Shown: positions 1 through 7,280 of the stretch, piece after piece | Numbering within the stretch: position 1 is the first letter of the stretch | Layout of the letters: each line of letters opens with the position of its first letter | Origin: Caryophanon tenue | Lineage (GTDB): Bacteria > Bacillota > Bacilli > Bacillales_A > Planococcaceae | Direction of reading: 5' to 3' | Length of the DNA stretch: 49,098 bases | NCBI RefSeq assembly: GCF_001700315.1 | Contig: NZ_MASJ01000018.1 | Coordinates: 1 to 49,098 of the forward strand | Position numbers and translations under genes: made by a program | The notes under the pieces: generated by a model | Seen by the model: only the letters and a program-made list of their open reading frames with translations | Database searches by the model: none | What the model was told of the DNA's origin: nothing

Positions 1-122
1 GAAACAGGGACAATCGTTAATTTATTTGTAGGCATAACAATGGCACCTACTTAAAATTGATACCTTTATGGTACCGAAGGTGCCTTCCTGAATATATGCG
101 TTATTTGATTACGGGCTTACGA

Positions 123-196
123 AAAGGCAGAAACGCTGTTAAATCAACGTTTCTGCCTTTTATGTTCATTCTCAAAATTTGAATTTGGGAACGTTA
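123..196 (-). repeat. Composite intergenic repeat with terminator hairpin, copy 1
   Basis: Read on the minus strand, this directly follows the stop codon of the acetyltransferase at 194. It has the core AACGTTCCCAAAT, then a degenerate partner (TTTTGAGAATG), then a perfect hairpin AAAAGGCAGAAACG / CGTTTCTGCCTTTT (plus strand 124-162) with a 12-nt loop. The hairpin with flanking A/T runs should work as a bidirectional intrinsic terminator. Two further full copies lie at 4707-4786 and 6586-6663. Positions 1-122 contain no gene I can support. Confidence 0.75.
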
Positions 197-751
197 TTTG
201 CATAAGCAATCCTTATCTTGAACATAATCTTCTGCTAAAATAGCTAGGTAATCCATATCTTCATATACATCACCTTTTAAAAATTCTTGTTTGTGTCGTC
301 CTTCCCACACCATTCCAGATTTCTCCATCACTTTTCTTGAGGCTATATTTCTCACCATACAGCGACTATAAATTCTATTTAATTGATGTTCGTGGAAGCC
401 ATAATCAATGATTTTTTTACAGGCTTCGGTAGCATAACCTTTGCCCCATTCGGATACGTCAATAAAGTAACCTACTTCAGCATTTTTGTGATTTTTAGAA
501 ATCGTAACTAGCCCGCAATTTCCGATATAACGATCACTCTCTTTTAAAAATACAGCAAATTCATAAGCCGTTCCTTGCTCAAAACTTTTTTGTAAATAGG
601 AAATCCAACTATCGACAACTTCACGAGGGTATGGATGCGGAATCATCACCATCGTATTTGCAATTTCTTTATGCTTTACGACTTGATAAATTTCGTCTGC
701 AAATTCAAATTCATAAGGCTTTAAAAGTAATCTTTTTGTTTCTAAAATCAT
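194..751 (-). CDS. GNAT N-acetyltransferase, RimJ/RimL type
   Basis: 185 residues, the usual length for single-domain Acetyltransf_3 proteins, which transfer acetyl from acetyl-CoA to a protein N-terminus or small molecule. It opens with MILETKRLLLKPY, the classic RimJ/RimL start. It has the central beta-strand YIGNCGL, the acetyl-CoA loop region GYFIDVSEWGKGYATEA (about residues 93-110), and the family's C-terminal pattern NIASRKVMEKSGM. The substrate cannot be read from sequence. It is a single gene with no operon partner. The composite repeat/terminator begins at its stop codon and the next gene is about 200 nt away. Confidence 0.9.
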   Translation of the reverse strand: MILETKRLLLKPYEFEFADEIYQVVKHKEIANTMVMIPHPYPREVVDSWISYLQKSFEQGTAYEFAVFLKESDRYIGNCGLVTISKNHKNAEVGYFIDVSEWGKGYATEACKKIIDYGFHEHQLNRIYSRCMVRNIASRKVMEKSGMVWEGRHKQEFLKGDVYEDMDYLAILAEDYVQDKDCLCK

Positions 752-913
752 GTTTATTCCTACTTAACATTAAAAAATCCCTAATCGAATAACTCACCAT
801 TGATAAGGGAAGTGATGTGACCATCATACAAAATAATTTGCAGACATACTCTTACGTATATTTTTGATCCATATACTACTAACTCTCGATATTAGTAACT
901 TGTATAATCAAAA

Positions 914-944
914 ATCACCCGAAGCGGTGTTGAACGTTCTTTGT
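914..944 (-). repeat. Degenerate GTTCCCAAAT-family repeat at the 3' end of the peptidase
   Basis: Read on the minus strand, AAGAACGTTCAACACCGCTT follows the peptidase stop codon by about 8 nt. It resembles the AAAAAACGTTCCCAAAT core found 3' of other genes here, and its second half resembles the AACAGCGCTTTGGG end of copies at 45768 and 47560. It is decayed, and is called only because of its position and similarity to those copies. Confidence 0.4.
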
Positions 945-952
945 ATCCAATT

Positions 953-2758
953 TCATCTTTCACTTTCTAAAGCAGTTAATTCAAGAAAATACTTAACATC
1001 TCTTACACAAAGTTTCATTCCTTTTTCCCAAAAGGCTTCTTGTGAAATATCTTCATTAAAATGTTTTAAGAGCAGTTCCTCAGTACTCATCTTTCCAGAA
1101 TCGCGAAGTAACTGTATATACGTATTTTCGAAGTCAGCACCCATTTCTTTTGCTTTTTCAACTAAGCTCAATGCTAATAAATATCCAAATACATAAGGGA
1201 AATTATAAAATGGCGCATTTGTAATATAAAAATGCGGTGTCCAAAGCCACGTATACGCAGATACATTATCCATTGATTCTTCATATCCAAATGCAATTGC
1301 CTCTAGCATAAGGTCGTTTAAGCGTTCAGTTGAAACAATCCCGTTTTTTCGCTCTTCGTAAAAATTTTGTTCGAAAAGAAACCTACTATGAATGTTCATG
1401 AAGTTCATGACGCTTCTTTTCAATTTTTCATCTAATAACGATATTTTCTCGTTTATTGTCACAGCATTTTCGATTGCTGCATCAATCAAAATCATTTCGT
1501 TAAACGTAGACGCCGTTTCGGCAATACTTAATGGATATTGCTTATTCAGCCCAGGCAAACCATTCATTGCTGAATTATGAAAAGCATGTCCTAATTCGTG
1601 AACAAGGGTCAAAACATTCATAAATGTTCCGTCATATGTCATAAAAACTCTCGATTCTCCTGACATAGGGAAACCAGCACAAAATGCACCTGCAGCCTTT
1701 TTCGGGCGATTTTCGGCTTCAATCCAGCCTTCTGTAATGGCCCTTGTGACAAATGCTTCTAGTTGGGGGCCTAATTTACTTACATGTTGTTTTACTAAAT
1801 CAATTGCCTCGTCATAATCAATCTTTTTCATTTTTGAAGTAAAAGGTGCCCAAAAGTTATAGGATTGCATTTTTTCATCTTGATTCATTTGTGCTTTTCG
1901 ATTCAAATATTGTACAAAAGGTTGTTTATGTTTCTTTATAACAGACCACATTGCCTCAAATGTGTGCTTATTCATACGATTTTTACGTAAGGGTTCTTGC
2001 AAAATATCGTCAATCCCCTGCAAATGATACATTTGTAGGCGAAATCCTGCGACATGATTTAAGATTTTCGCAAAAGCTTCCTTATGTTCCATCCATTTAA
2101 GTTCTAACGATTCGTGAGCTATTTTCCGAACCGTTTCATCCGGGTGAGAGCGCAAATTCAAAGCTTGCCCTATTGAATATTTTTGTGAATTACCATCTAC
2201 GATTAATTCCACTTCCAAATTTCCCATTAACGTTTGATACATCTGCCCCCAAGCATGGTAAGCATCTGTAGATAAGTTAGATAAAATCGCTTTTTCTTTT
2301 GCCGAAAGGGGAGATTCAGCTTCATAACGCCATTCCGTTAGTATAAATTTAAATTCCGTTAATATGTCCGCTTCAAGAATTTCTAACCAACTGGGTAATG
2401 GCGTAGTAGCTAGTATAGCTTGAAATTTTGTTAACGTATTAGTATATTCGTTGCTCAAGTTAGAAATAGCCCCTTGTATCACACTTGCTTGTTGATCTAT
2501 TGGATTTTGAGCAAGTAAGCATATGACGAATGAAGTGGCCTCAGATAGCTTTAACTTCATATTTCCAATCTCAATTAGTACGTTTAAAATGTCATCAGCA
2601 TCTTCTAAATTTAAAATAGTCGTAACATTGAGCTTTTTGTTTACTAATTCTAGCCCTTCTTCAATATCTTGCAAATGTTTATGGAGTTGGATGGAATTGC
2701 TGCCATCTTGAAAAATACTATCTAGCTTCCAAACTTGATTATATTTATGTTTATTCAA
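953..2758 (-). CDS. Oligoendopeptidase F-like M3 family metallopeptidase
   Basis: 601 residues, matching the PepF/M3B oligoendopeptidases (about 600). These cytosolic zinc enzymes cut short peptides. The zinc motif HELGHAFH is near residue 385, and a downstream glutamate in the context SIAETASTFNEM supplies the third ligand expected of M3 enzymes. The C-terminal segment with FYNFPYVFGYLLALSL is also typical. The upstream half is helical, as in the family. It is monocistronic. A degenerate copy of the local 3' repeat lies just after its stop. No defects seen. Confidence 0.93.
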   Translation of the reverse strand: MNKHKYNQVWKLDSIFQDGSNSIQLHKHLQDIEEGLELVNKKLNVTTILNLEDADDILNVLIEIGNMKLKLSEATSFVICLLAQNPIDQQASVIQGAISNLSNEYTNTLTKFQAILATTPLPSWLEILEADILTEFKFILTEWRYEAESPLSAKEKAILSNLSTDAYHAWGQMYQTLMGNLEVELIVDGNSQKYSIGQALNLRSHPDETVRKIAHESLELKWMEHKEAFAKILNHVAGFRLQMYHLQGIDDILQEPLRKNRMNKHTFEAMWSVIKKHKQPFVQYLNRKAQMNQDEKMQSYNFWAPFTSKMKKIDYDEAIDLVKQHVSKLGPQLEAFVTRAITEGWIEAENRPKKAAGAFCAGFPMSGESRVFMTYDGTFMNVLTLVHELGHAFHNSAMNGLPGLNKQYPLSIAETASTFNEMILIDAAIENAVTINEKISLLDEKLKRSVMNFMNIHSRFLFEQNFYEERKNGIVSTERLNDLMLEAIAFGYEESMDNVSAYTWLWTPHFYITNAPFYNFPYVFGYLLALSLVEKAKEMGADFENTYIQLLRDSGKMSTEELLLKHFNEDISQEAFWEKGMKLCVRDVKYFLELTALESER

Positions 2759-2848
2759 TAATTTTTCTCCCTCTCGTAAGAACGTACATTCTATATTTTA
2801 TACTATACGAAATATTCTTACTACAAAATCCTGAAACATATTAATTTT

Positions 2849-2950
2849 TACAAACCGCTATTTGATAAACAAAAAACAATCAAGACAATAAATGTCCAGC
2901 TGCTTGATGTAAGGTTTCCATTGGCTTATTTGAAATGTTACGAAACATCG
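2849..2950. repeat. Intergenic repeat, long form (degenerate)
   Basis: AAACCGCTATTTGATAAACA, then AATGTCCAGCTGCTTGATGT, then ATTTGAAATGTTACG parallel, block by block, the copy at 45768-45871. Spacing is similar (about 100 nt). The rest of the gap 2759-3089 holds only the peptidase promoter side and the AAGGAG ribosome-binding site of the next gene. Confidence 0.5.
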
Positions 2951-3089
2951 CTTAGGGAACCAATATCATCATTCAGTTCGTTAATGGCTATTTTCCTCTT
3001 TCTATATGATGTTTCTTCCTAGGCAATCAGATGGTATATAATAAAACTTGAAAGAATAGCAAGATAATTAGAAGGTAAGGAGATTTAAA

Positions 3090-3959
3090 ATGAAGGCAAC
3101 TATTGCGAGAAATGAAGGCATCGAAAAGCTTGCTAATTTTTTGGCGACTTGTAATGTTCAGAAATCACAAAATATAGGGTATATCGGTAGCAATGCACAA
3201 GAGATTCTCTCAGAATTAAAAGAAGATTTTATTCAACAAAATGGCGAATTACCATTTGCGATTATGAAAGATAAGGCACATCATATAATAGGCGCAATTG
3301 GCTTAGATATGGATGGTGATTGTGCAGAAGTGTGGGGACCATTCAGTAAACATAAGGAATTACATATCGAAAACGAACTTTGGCATTTACTCATTCAAAA
3401 ATTCTCGCATATACGACACTACCAGTTTTTTATTCATGTAGATAATATAAAACAGCAAACATTCGTCGAACAAATTGGCGCAAAAAATACTGGTGAACAT
3501 CGAATTTTATCCCTTAAAAGGGAACATTTAAATGCTCAAAACGACGAAGGTTTATTGCCATTTGACATGACAGATTTCAATTTTTTCGAACAGTTACATA
3601 ACCATTCTTTTCCGAATACGTACTATGATGCCAAAACAATAATTTCTCGTATTTCTAAAAATCATCGATTACTTGTTTTAAAAAATAATCATGAATTTAT
3701 TGGATATGCATATTTCGAAGTGGAACCCGAATTTTGTCATGCAAATTTAGAGTATATTGCCATTCATTTAGATTATCAAAATAAAGGATATGAAACGAAA
3801 TTATTAAATACAGTCGTTCATCAAATCTTTACATTCTCTGAAATAAACGAGCTTATTCTATGTGTATCGAATCAAAACGCACAAGCAAATCGAGTATATG
3901 AAAAAGTTGGGTTTACTAATAAAAGTGAACTATGTAGTTATACATTTTCTTCTAAGTAG
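3090..3959 (+). CDS. GNAT acetyltransferase, probable tandem-domain form
   Basis: 289 residues with AAGGAG 9 nt upstream of the ATG. The C-terminal half (about 165-289) is a clear GNAT fold: EYIAIHLDYQNKGYETKLLN is the acetyl-CoA-binding segment (normally Q/RxxGxG/A, here QNKGYE) and SNQNAQANRVYEKVGF the usual helix-strand end. The N-terminal half has a weaker GNAT-like layout (IIGAIGLDMDGD, then QTFVEQIGA) and is probably a second, degenerate domain. Substrate unknown. It is followed 57 nt later by an unknown gene on the same strand, with which it may be co-transcribed. Confidence 0.8.
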   Translation: MKATIARNEGIEKLANFLATCNVQKSQNIGYIGSNAQEILSELKEDFIQQNGELPFAIMKDKAHHIIGAIGLDMDGDCAEVWGPFSKHKELHIENELWHLLIQKFSHIRHYQFFIHVDNIKQQTFVEQIGAKNTGEHRILSLKREHLNAQNDEGLLPFDMTDFNFFEQLHNHSFPNTYYDAKTIISRISKNHRLLVLKNNHEFIGYAYFEVEPEFCHANLEYIAIHLDYQNKGYETKLLNTVVHQIFTFSEINELILCVSNQNAQANRVYEKVGFTNKSELCSYTFSSK

Positions 3960-4016
3960 ATTTTAGATAACATATAGTCTCAAAAGAATCAATAAATTTT
4001 AAAATGAGGGATACAT

Positions 4017-4517
4017 ATGTCCAATGAAATTATTGAAAAAGTAAAAAGAGGCCTAAAAGGAATCGAAATCGGCTACTTTCATACAGGTCAAGATTTTGAA
4101 GAAGAAGCGTACTATGAGTATTTTGGCGATCCAGATAAGGAAACACGTCGATATGCGATTGCTACATTTACAATTTATTTAGGGAATTGGTCGACACTTT
4201 GTAGTTTCCCATTTTTGTATAGAGCATCTTATTTAGAAGAGTTCATTAAGGCATTCATAAAACATCATGAGAAAATTGAAGTTGATTTTCCTACTATGTA
4301 TGAATATATCATTTTATTCTTAAATAAGATTGAAGAAAATAGTAAAGAATATACTCGTTCAACTTTTGACATTGACCAGGAATTATACAAACAGTTGGAA
4401 AGAGAAATCTTAGTACCTAAACGTGAATATTTATATAAGCATACAGAAATAAAATATTTTTTAAGAGAAATTAGAGTAGAACCTTTTTTCCTAAATGACT
4501 TTTTTGATGAAGAATAG
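4017..4517 (+). CDS. Hypothetical protein, 166 aa
   Basis: I do not recognise the family. The protein is cytosolic-looking (no signal peptide or membrane segment), acidic and rich in aromatic residues and Glu. GNWSTLCSFPFLYRASYLEE and a helical MYEYIILFLNKIEEN segment stand out. Size and composition resemble immunity-type proteins, but that is only an impression. The start ATG has GAGGG upstream. A repeat copy of the GTTCCCAAAT family lies 27 nt after its stop codon, as for other single genes here. Confidence 0.7.
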   Translation: MSNEIIEKVKRGLKGIEIGYFHTGQDFEEEAYYEYFGDPDKETRRYAIATFTIYLGNWSTLCSFPFLYRASYLEEFIKAFIKHHEKIEVDFPTMYEYIILFLNKIEENSKEYTRSTFDIDQELYKQLEREILVPKREYLYKHTEIKYFLREIRVEPFFLNDFFDEE

Positions 4518-4543
4518 GATTAACTTATACATCGTCATTCGAA

Positions 4544-4577
4544 ATAATGTTCCCAAATGAAACTTAGGGAATGAATA
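4544..4577 (+). repeat. GTTCCCAAAT-family palindromic repeat
   Basis: Core ATGTTCCCAAATGAAACTTA followed by GGGAATGAAT. The two halves (TTCCCAAAT / ACTTAGGGAA) form an imperfect palindrome. It lies 27 nt downstream of the stop codon at 4517. Confidence 0.7.
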
Positions 4578-4599
4578 GGGGATTCTTAGGAGGAAAAAT

Positions 4600-4701
4600 A
4601 TGAATAATTGTCCATTATGTAATCTAGATTTAGAACCAACGCAAACAGTGATTTTAAGGGTGACAAAAATAATAGAAAAACGATTAAATAACACCAAATA
4701 A
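4600..4701 (+). pseudogene. Truncated HIT-family hydrolase N-terminus (33-aa ORF)
   Basis: An ATG behind a strong AGGAGG opens a 33-codon frame. Its first 19 residues (NCPLCNLDLEPTQTVIL) look like the start of HIT-family proteins, including the CPLC knuckle. After that the frame runs into unrelated lysine/asparagine-rich sequence and stops, so the histidine triad is missing. A composite repeat starts a few bases after the stop. I read it as a gene remnant; a functional zinc-knuckle micropeptide is a less likely alternative. Confidence 0.5.
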
Positions 4702-4706
4702 TTAAA

Positions 4707-4786
4707 TAATAACGTTCCCAAATTAAAGGTTGGCAATGAACACAAAAGCCATAAACGCTGTTAAGTCAACGTTTATGGCTTTTTTA
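4707..4786 (+). repeat. Composite intergenic repeat with terminator hairpin, copy 2
   Basis: Core AACGTTCCCAAATTAAAGG, then TTGGCAATGAACACA, then the hairpin AAAAGCCATAAACG / CGTTTATGGCTTTTTT. The stem differs from copies 1 and 3 on both arms in a compensating way (GCCAT/ATGGC here), while the loop sequence CTGTTAAGTCAA is kept, in the opposite orientation to the other two. It should act as an intrinsic terminator. Confidence 0.75.
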
Positions 4787-5425
4787 ATGAAGATTGTTTA
4801 GACGTGATTTTATACACGATTCTACAGATTTAGTACCCGTAACGTTTAAGTGTATTTTATAGCTGGCTTCGTTCGGCACGTTGTTGCAGACAAACGAGTA
4901 TATTCTTCGCATTCCTTAAGTACATCATGCTAATTAGACATCTGGACATTTCGTTTATTTGTCGACTTTTCTTTCGTCCTTCATTTTAGCGAATATTTTT
5001 AGTGCCCAACAGAAAATATGCAACGGCTTTTATCAACGCAAGACAAGCCAAGTTTTCACATGTTGATGAAGTTAACTGAAAGCACAAAACCTGCACTTCC
5101 AACAACTAATTTTACTCATTTCAAATAAAGTTAACTGGTTAACTCGAAATGATAAAAGCGTATTGTAGTTAACTGCAATTAAACAATATAGACACACATA
5201 CATGAAGCGGCTAAGTTCAGTCGATATTTGAAGCATATAACAAAACAAATTGCAGAAATTAACAGGAACTAGAAAATATATAGATAATTACAATCCGAAA
5301 CGCATTAACACAAAATGAAAACTGAGCCCAGGTACAATACCTCAACTCAGTTTAGAAAAGCGGCTTAGAGGGGGTCTCGCCAGATTTTTGCGGATTTACA
5401 ACGATAAGGGAAAATAAAGTTACCA
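4787..5425. other. Gene-poor stretch with degraded sequence
   Basis: No convincing gene. The only structure I see is the short minus-strand frame at 4857-4928 (listed separately) and AT-rich sequence with several stop codons in all frames. It looks like decayed accessory DNA. Confidence 0.5.
4857..4928 (-). pseudogene. Short C-terminal-like remnant, twin of 6737-6805
   Basis: A 23-codon frame ending in RAERSQL. A second copy at 6737-6805 ends in RDKRSQI. The shared pattern is M-x-Y-x-x-x-K-N...QxRxxRSQ, and similarity continues for tens of bases around each. In both cases the frame's 3' end faces a composite repeat about 75 nt away. I take them as 3'-end leftovers of the same unidentified gene, possibly a transposase. 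Confidence 0.25.
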
Positions 5426-5455
5426 AACAGTGGTTTGGGAATGTTCTTTGCTTAT
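5426..5455 (-). repeat. GTTCCCAAAT-family repeat (half copy)
   Basis: AGTGGTTTGGGAATGTTCTT in plus orientation resembles the ATTTGGGAACGTTTTTTG core of the other copies. It lies 45 nt before the start of the next gene. Confidence 0.45.
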
Positions 5456-5499
5456 CCATTACGAAATGTATTAGAGTATGATTCAAAGGGGGAATACAT

Positions 5500-5952
5500 A
5501 TGAATTGGGTTGAAATAAATGAACAATCAGATATTGAGCATTTACTAGAGCATTTTGGTTATTTTCACGATGGCTGTTTAAGAGAAATGTATATGTGGAC
5601 AGGAACTTATGTGAATGAAGATTTATCTATGGCAGTACCGGGAGAATTAGATACAAATGTAAAGATATTATTTCAACGTCAATTTGCTAATCCATCTGCA
5701 ATTGAAATCCTTTTTGAAAACGTAACAGGGGTTCATATTATTCCGAGTCCAGAAAATTATGATTCAATCATACGTGATGCAATCATTTTGAAAGTTGAAG
5801 ATAATTTTTATTGGGCTGATGATTATAATTGGCATCCTAAAGAAAATTCAGACGCTTGTAGCAATTGGATTTCAGCTAAAAGAATGAAATGGCGAGAAGT
5901 TAATGATTGGATGGGTAAGAAAAATCGCTATGCAATTAGCGAACCTTATTAA
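5500..5952 (+). CDS. Hypothetical protein, 150 aa
   Basis: Starts at an ATG with AAAGGGGG upstream. The protein is compact, acidic and soluble, with no signal peptide. Visible landmarks are HFGYFHDGCLREMYMW near the N-terminus and VEDNFYWADDYNW in the second half. The HDxxL plus W-rich pattern is seen in Bacillales hypothetical proteins often found alone or near toxin/immunity genes, but I cannot name a family. A repeat copy follows its stop by 14 nt. Confidence 0.75.
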   Translation: MNWVEINEQSDIEHLLEHFGYFHDGCLREMYMWTGTYVNEDLSMAVPGELDTNVKILFQRQFANPSAIEILFENVTGVHIIPSPENYDSIIRDAIILKVEDNFYWADDYNWHPKENSDACSNWISAKRMKWREVNDWMGKKNRYAISEPY

Positions 5953-5965
5953 TTTCTCATGCAAA

Positions 5966-5995
5966 ATAACGTTCCCAAATGAAACTTTGAGGACT
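5966..5995 (+). repeat. GTTCCCAAAT-family palindromic repeat
   Basis: AATAACGTTCCCAAATGAAA followed by CTTTGAGGA, 14 nt after the stop codon at 5952. Same core as copies at 4544 and 6586. Confidence 0.7.
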
Positions 5996-6086
5996 TTATA
6001 GGAAAAACTTCCAAATGGTGCTTTAAGAATATTTATTATATAGTCTGTTTAATTTAGAGAACACTTGATTGGAGTTGGTTGTCAAA

Positions 6087-6554
6087 GTGAAACTATTAGT
6101 ACCAATGAATGAAGATGAATATAACACATACATAAAAGATAAAACGCAGAGGTATGCTCTCACACTTGAAGAAAACACTTTTGAAGTAATAAACGAATCT
6201 GCTTTTCTAAGGGCAAAAAAGGCAATTAGCGGGTATTTGTCCAATGGATTTAACACAAAATATCATGAATTCTATAATGTTATAGAAAATAGAAAAGTCG
6301 TAGGATATGTATGGTTAAAAGTAGTTGAAGAAAACAAAAGTGCTTTTTTGTATGAAATATATCTTAAAGAAGATTTTCGTTCAAAAGGAATTGGAAAAAA
6401 GGTGATGAAAGAACTTGAATCCCTTTTATTAAATCGAGAAATTGCCTTCTTTAAACTACATGTTTTCGGAAGCAATGAACATGCAATCAATTTATATAAT
6501 AATTTAGGATTTCATGTTGCAGGTATCAACATGTATAAAGAATTAGTTAAATAA
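6087..6554 (+). CDS. GNAT N-acetyltransferase
   Basis: I place the start at GTG 6087 (product begins KLLVPMNEDEY, the usual start of this family), with TTGGAG about 12 nt upstream. An in-frame TTG at 6069 is an alternative. The 155-residue product has an N-terminal helical part found in 'GNAT with N-terminal lid' enzymes. The acetyl-CoA loop is LKEDFRSKGIGKKVMKELE (about residues 100-118) and the ending is NEHAINLYNNLGFHVAG. Substrate not predictable. It is a single gene, followed 32 nt later by composite repeat copy 3. Confidence 0.85.
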   Translation: MKLLVPMNEDEYNTYIKDKTQRYALTLEENTFEVINESAFLRAKKAISGYLSNGFNTKYHEFYNVIENRKVVGYVWLKVVEENKSAFLYEIYLKEDFRSKGIGKKVMKELESLLLNREIAFFKLHVFGSNEHAINLYNNLGFHVAGINMYKELVK

Positions 6555-6585
6555 TATTTTGTATATAATATGAATTTCAATTTCA

Positions 6586-6663
6586 AAAAACGTTCCCAAA
6601 TCAAAGTTTGGGAATGAACATAAAAGACAGGAACGTTGATTTAACAGCGTTTCTGTCTTTTCT
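6586..6663 (+). repeat. Composite intergenic repeat with terminator hairpin, copy 3
   Basis: Core AACGTTCCCAAATCAAAG / TTTGGGAATG (near-perfect palindrome), then the hairpin AAAAGACAGGAACG / CGTTTCTGTCTTTT. Same order and spacing as copies 1 and 2. The stem pair GACAG/CTGTC replaces GGCAG/CTGCC of copy 1, a compensatory change. Probable terminator of the acetyltransferase. Confidence 0.8.
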
Positions 6664-6736
6664 ATTGGTATGTTATTTATTCTTTATTTTATACACTTTC
6701 ACTAAAAACCAGCGCCAGTAACAGATTACGTGTATT

Positions 6737-6805
6737 TTAGATTTGACTGCGTTTATCACGATGTTGCATAAAACCTTGCATATTCTTAACATTATAAATC
6801 AGCAT
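6737..6805 (-). pseudogene. Short C-terminal-like remnant, twin of 4857-4928
   Basis: A 22-residue frame ending in QHRDKRSQI, homologous to the frame at 4857-4928. The nucleotide similarity (for example the shared GTGTATTTTA...) extends past the stop codon towards the composite repeat, so a block of DNA was duplicated together with the repeat. Confidence 0.25.
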
Positions 6806-6807
6806 TT

Positions 6808-7000
6808 TCCTGACGGGACCCTATATATGGGATGAGCCACTCAATTATTTAAATGTATTTAATCATCGGCAAATTGAAAAAATGATGCAGACCTATCAAC
6901 CAATGTTGCTTTTTTGTTGAGCATGACCATGCTTTGGTTAATACGATTGCCAAAAAGATAATAGAAAGTATTATTGAAAAGAGGCGCACATTTTGTACAC
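6808..7000 (+). pseudogene. ABC-F ATPase C-terminal fragment
   Basis: One frame reads GPYIWDEPLNYLNVFNHRQI and continues to PMLLF. A one-base shift then gives FVEHDHALVNTIAKKIIE. These are the Walker B (WDEPLNYLD-type) and H-loop (VEHD) segments of an ABC-F protein, the family that includes ribosome-protecting antibiotic resistance proteins (Vga/Lsa/Msr) and their housekeeping relatives. Everything upstream of Walker B is gone and the reading frame is broken, so it is non-functional. It abuts the remnant at 6737-6805 on one side and the radC fragment on the other. Confidence 0.75.
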
Positions 7001-7016
7001 CTCTTCTTTCCTACAT

Positions 7017-7151
7017 TTACATATAATCCTTTTCCTTAAACGACATGTACCCGTTTTGACTGACAATGAGATAATCTAATACTTCGACGCCGAGTAATAC
7101 ACCCGATTCCTGCAAACGCTTCGTTACTTCAATATCTTCAGCGCTTGGTGT
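7017..7151 (-). pseudogene. radC: radC-like gene, 3' fragment
   Basis: The minus-strand frame reads TPSAEDIEVTKRLQESG, then VLLGVEVLDYLIV, ending SFKEKDYM and stop. This is the end of a RadC/JAB domain, in which HxHPSGDPxPSxED is the metal-binding region. It continues the 5' fragment at 11905-12360 and is separated from it by the Tn554-like element. Only about 9 nt (the GDP codons after HNHPS) are missing between the two halves. Confidence 0.88.
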
Positions 7152-7239
7152 TCATTATTATCAAGAGTAAACTATTAAAAATCCATTAAAATCAATACTT
7201 TCACTTTGAGAACATGTATTTAAAGTAAATAACAATTAA

Positions 7240-7277
7240 AGCCTGTATCTTAGTTATCACTTGAGATACAGGCTTTT
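7240..7277. terminator. Intrinsic terminator after the lincosamide resistance gene
   Basis: GCCTGTATCT ... AGATACAGGC forms a 10-bp stem starting a few bases beyond the stop codon at 7281. The T run is best in the plus direction (TTTTTA) and weaker (TTTAATTGTT) on the minus strand, so it may terminate in both directions. Confidence 0.6.
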
Positions 7278-7280
7278 TAT

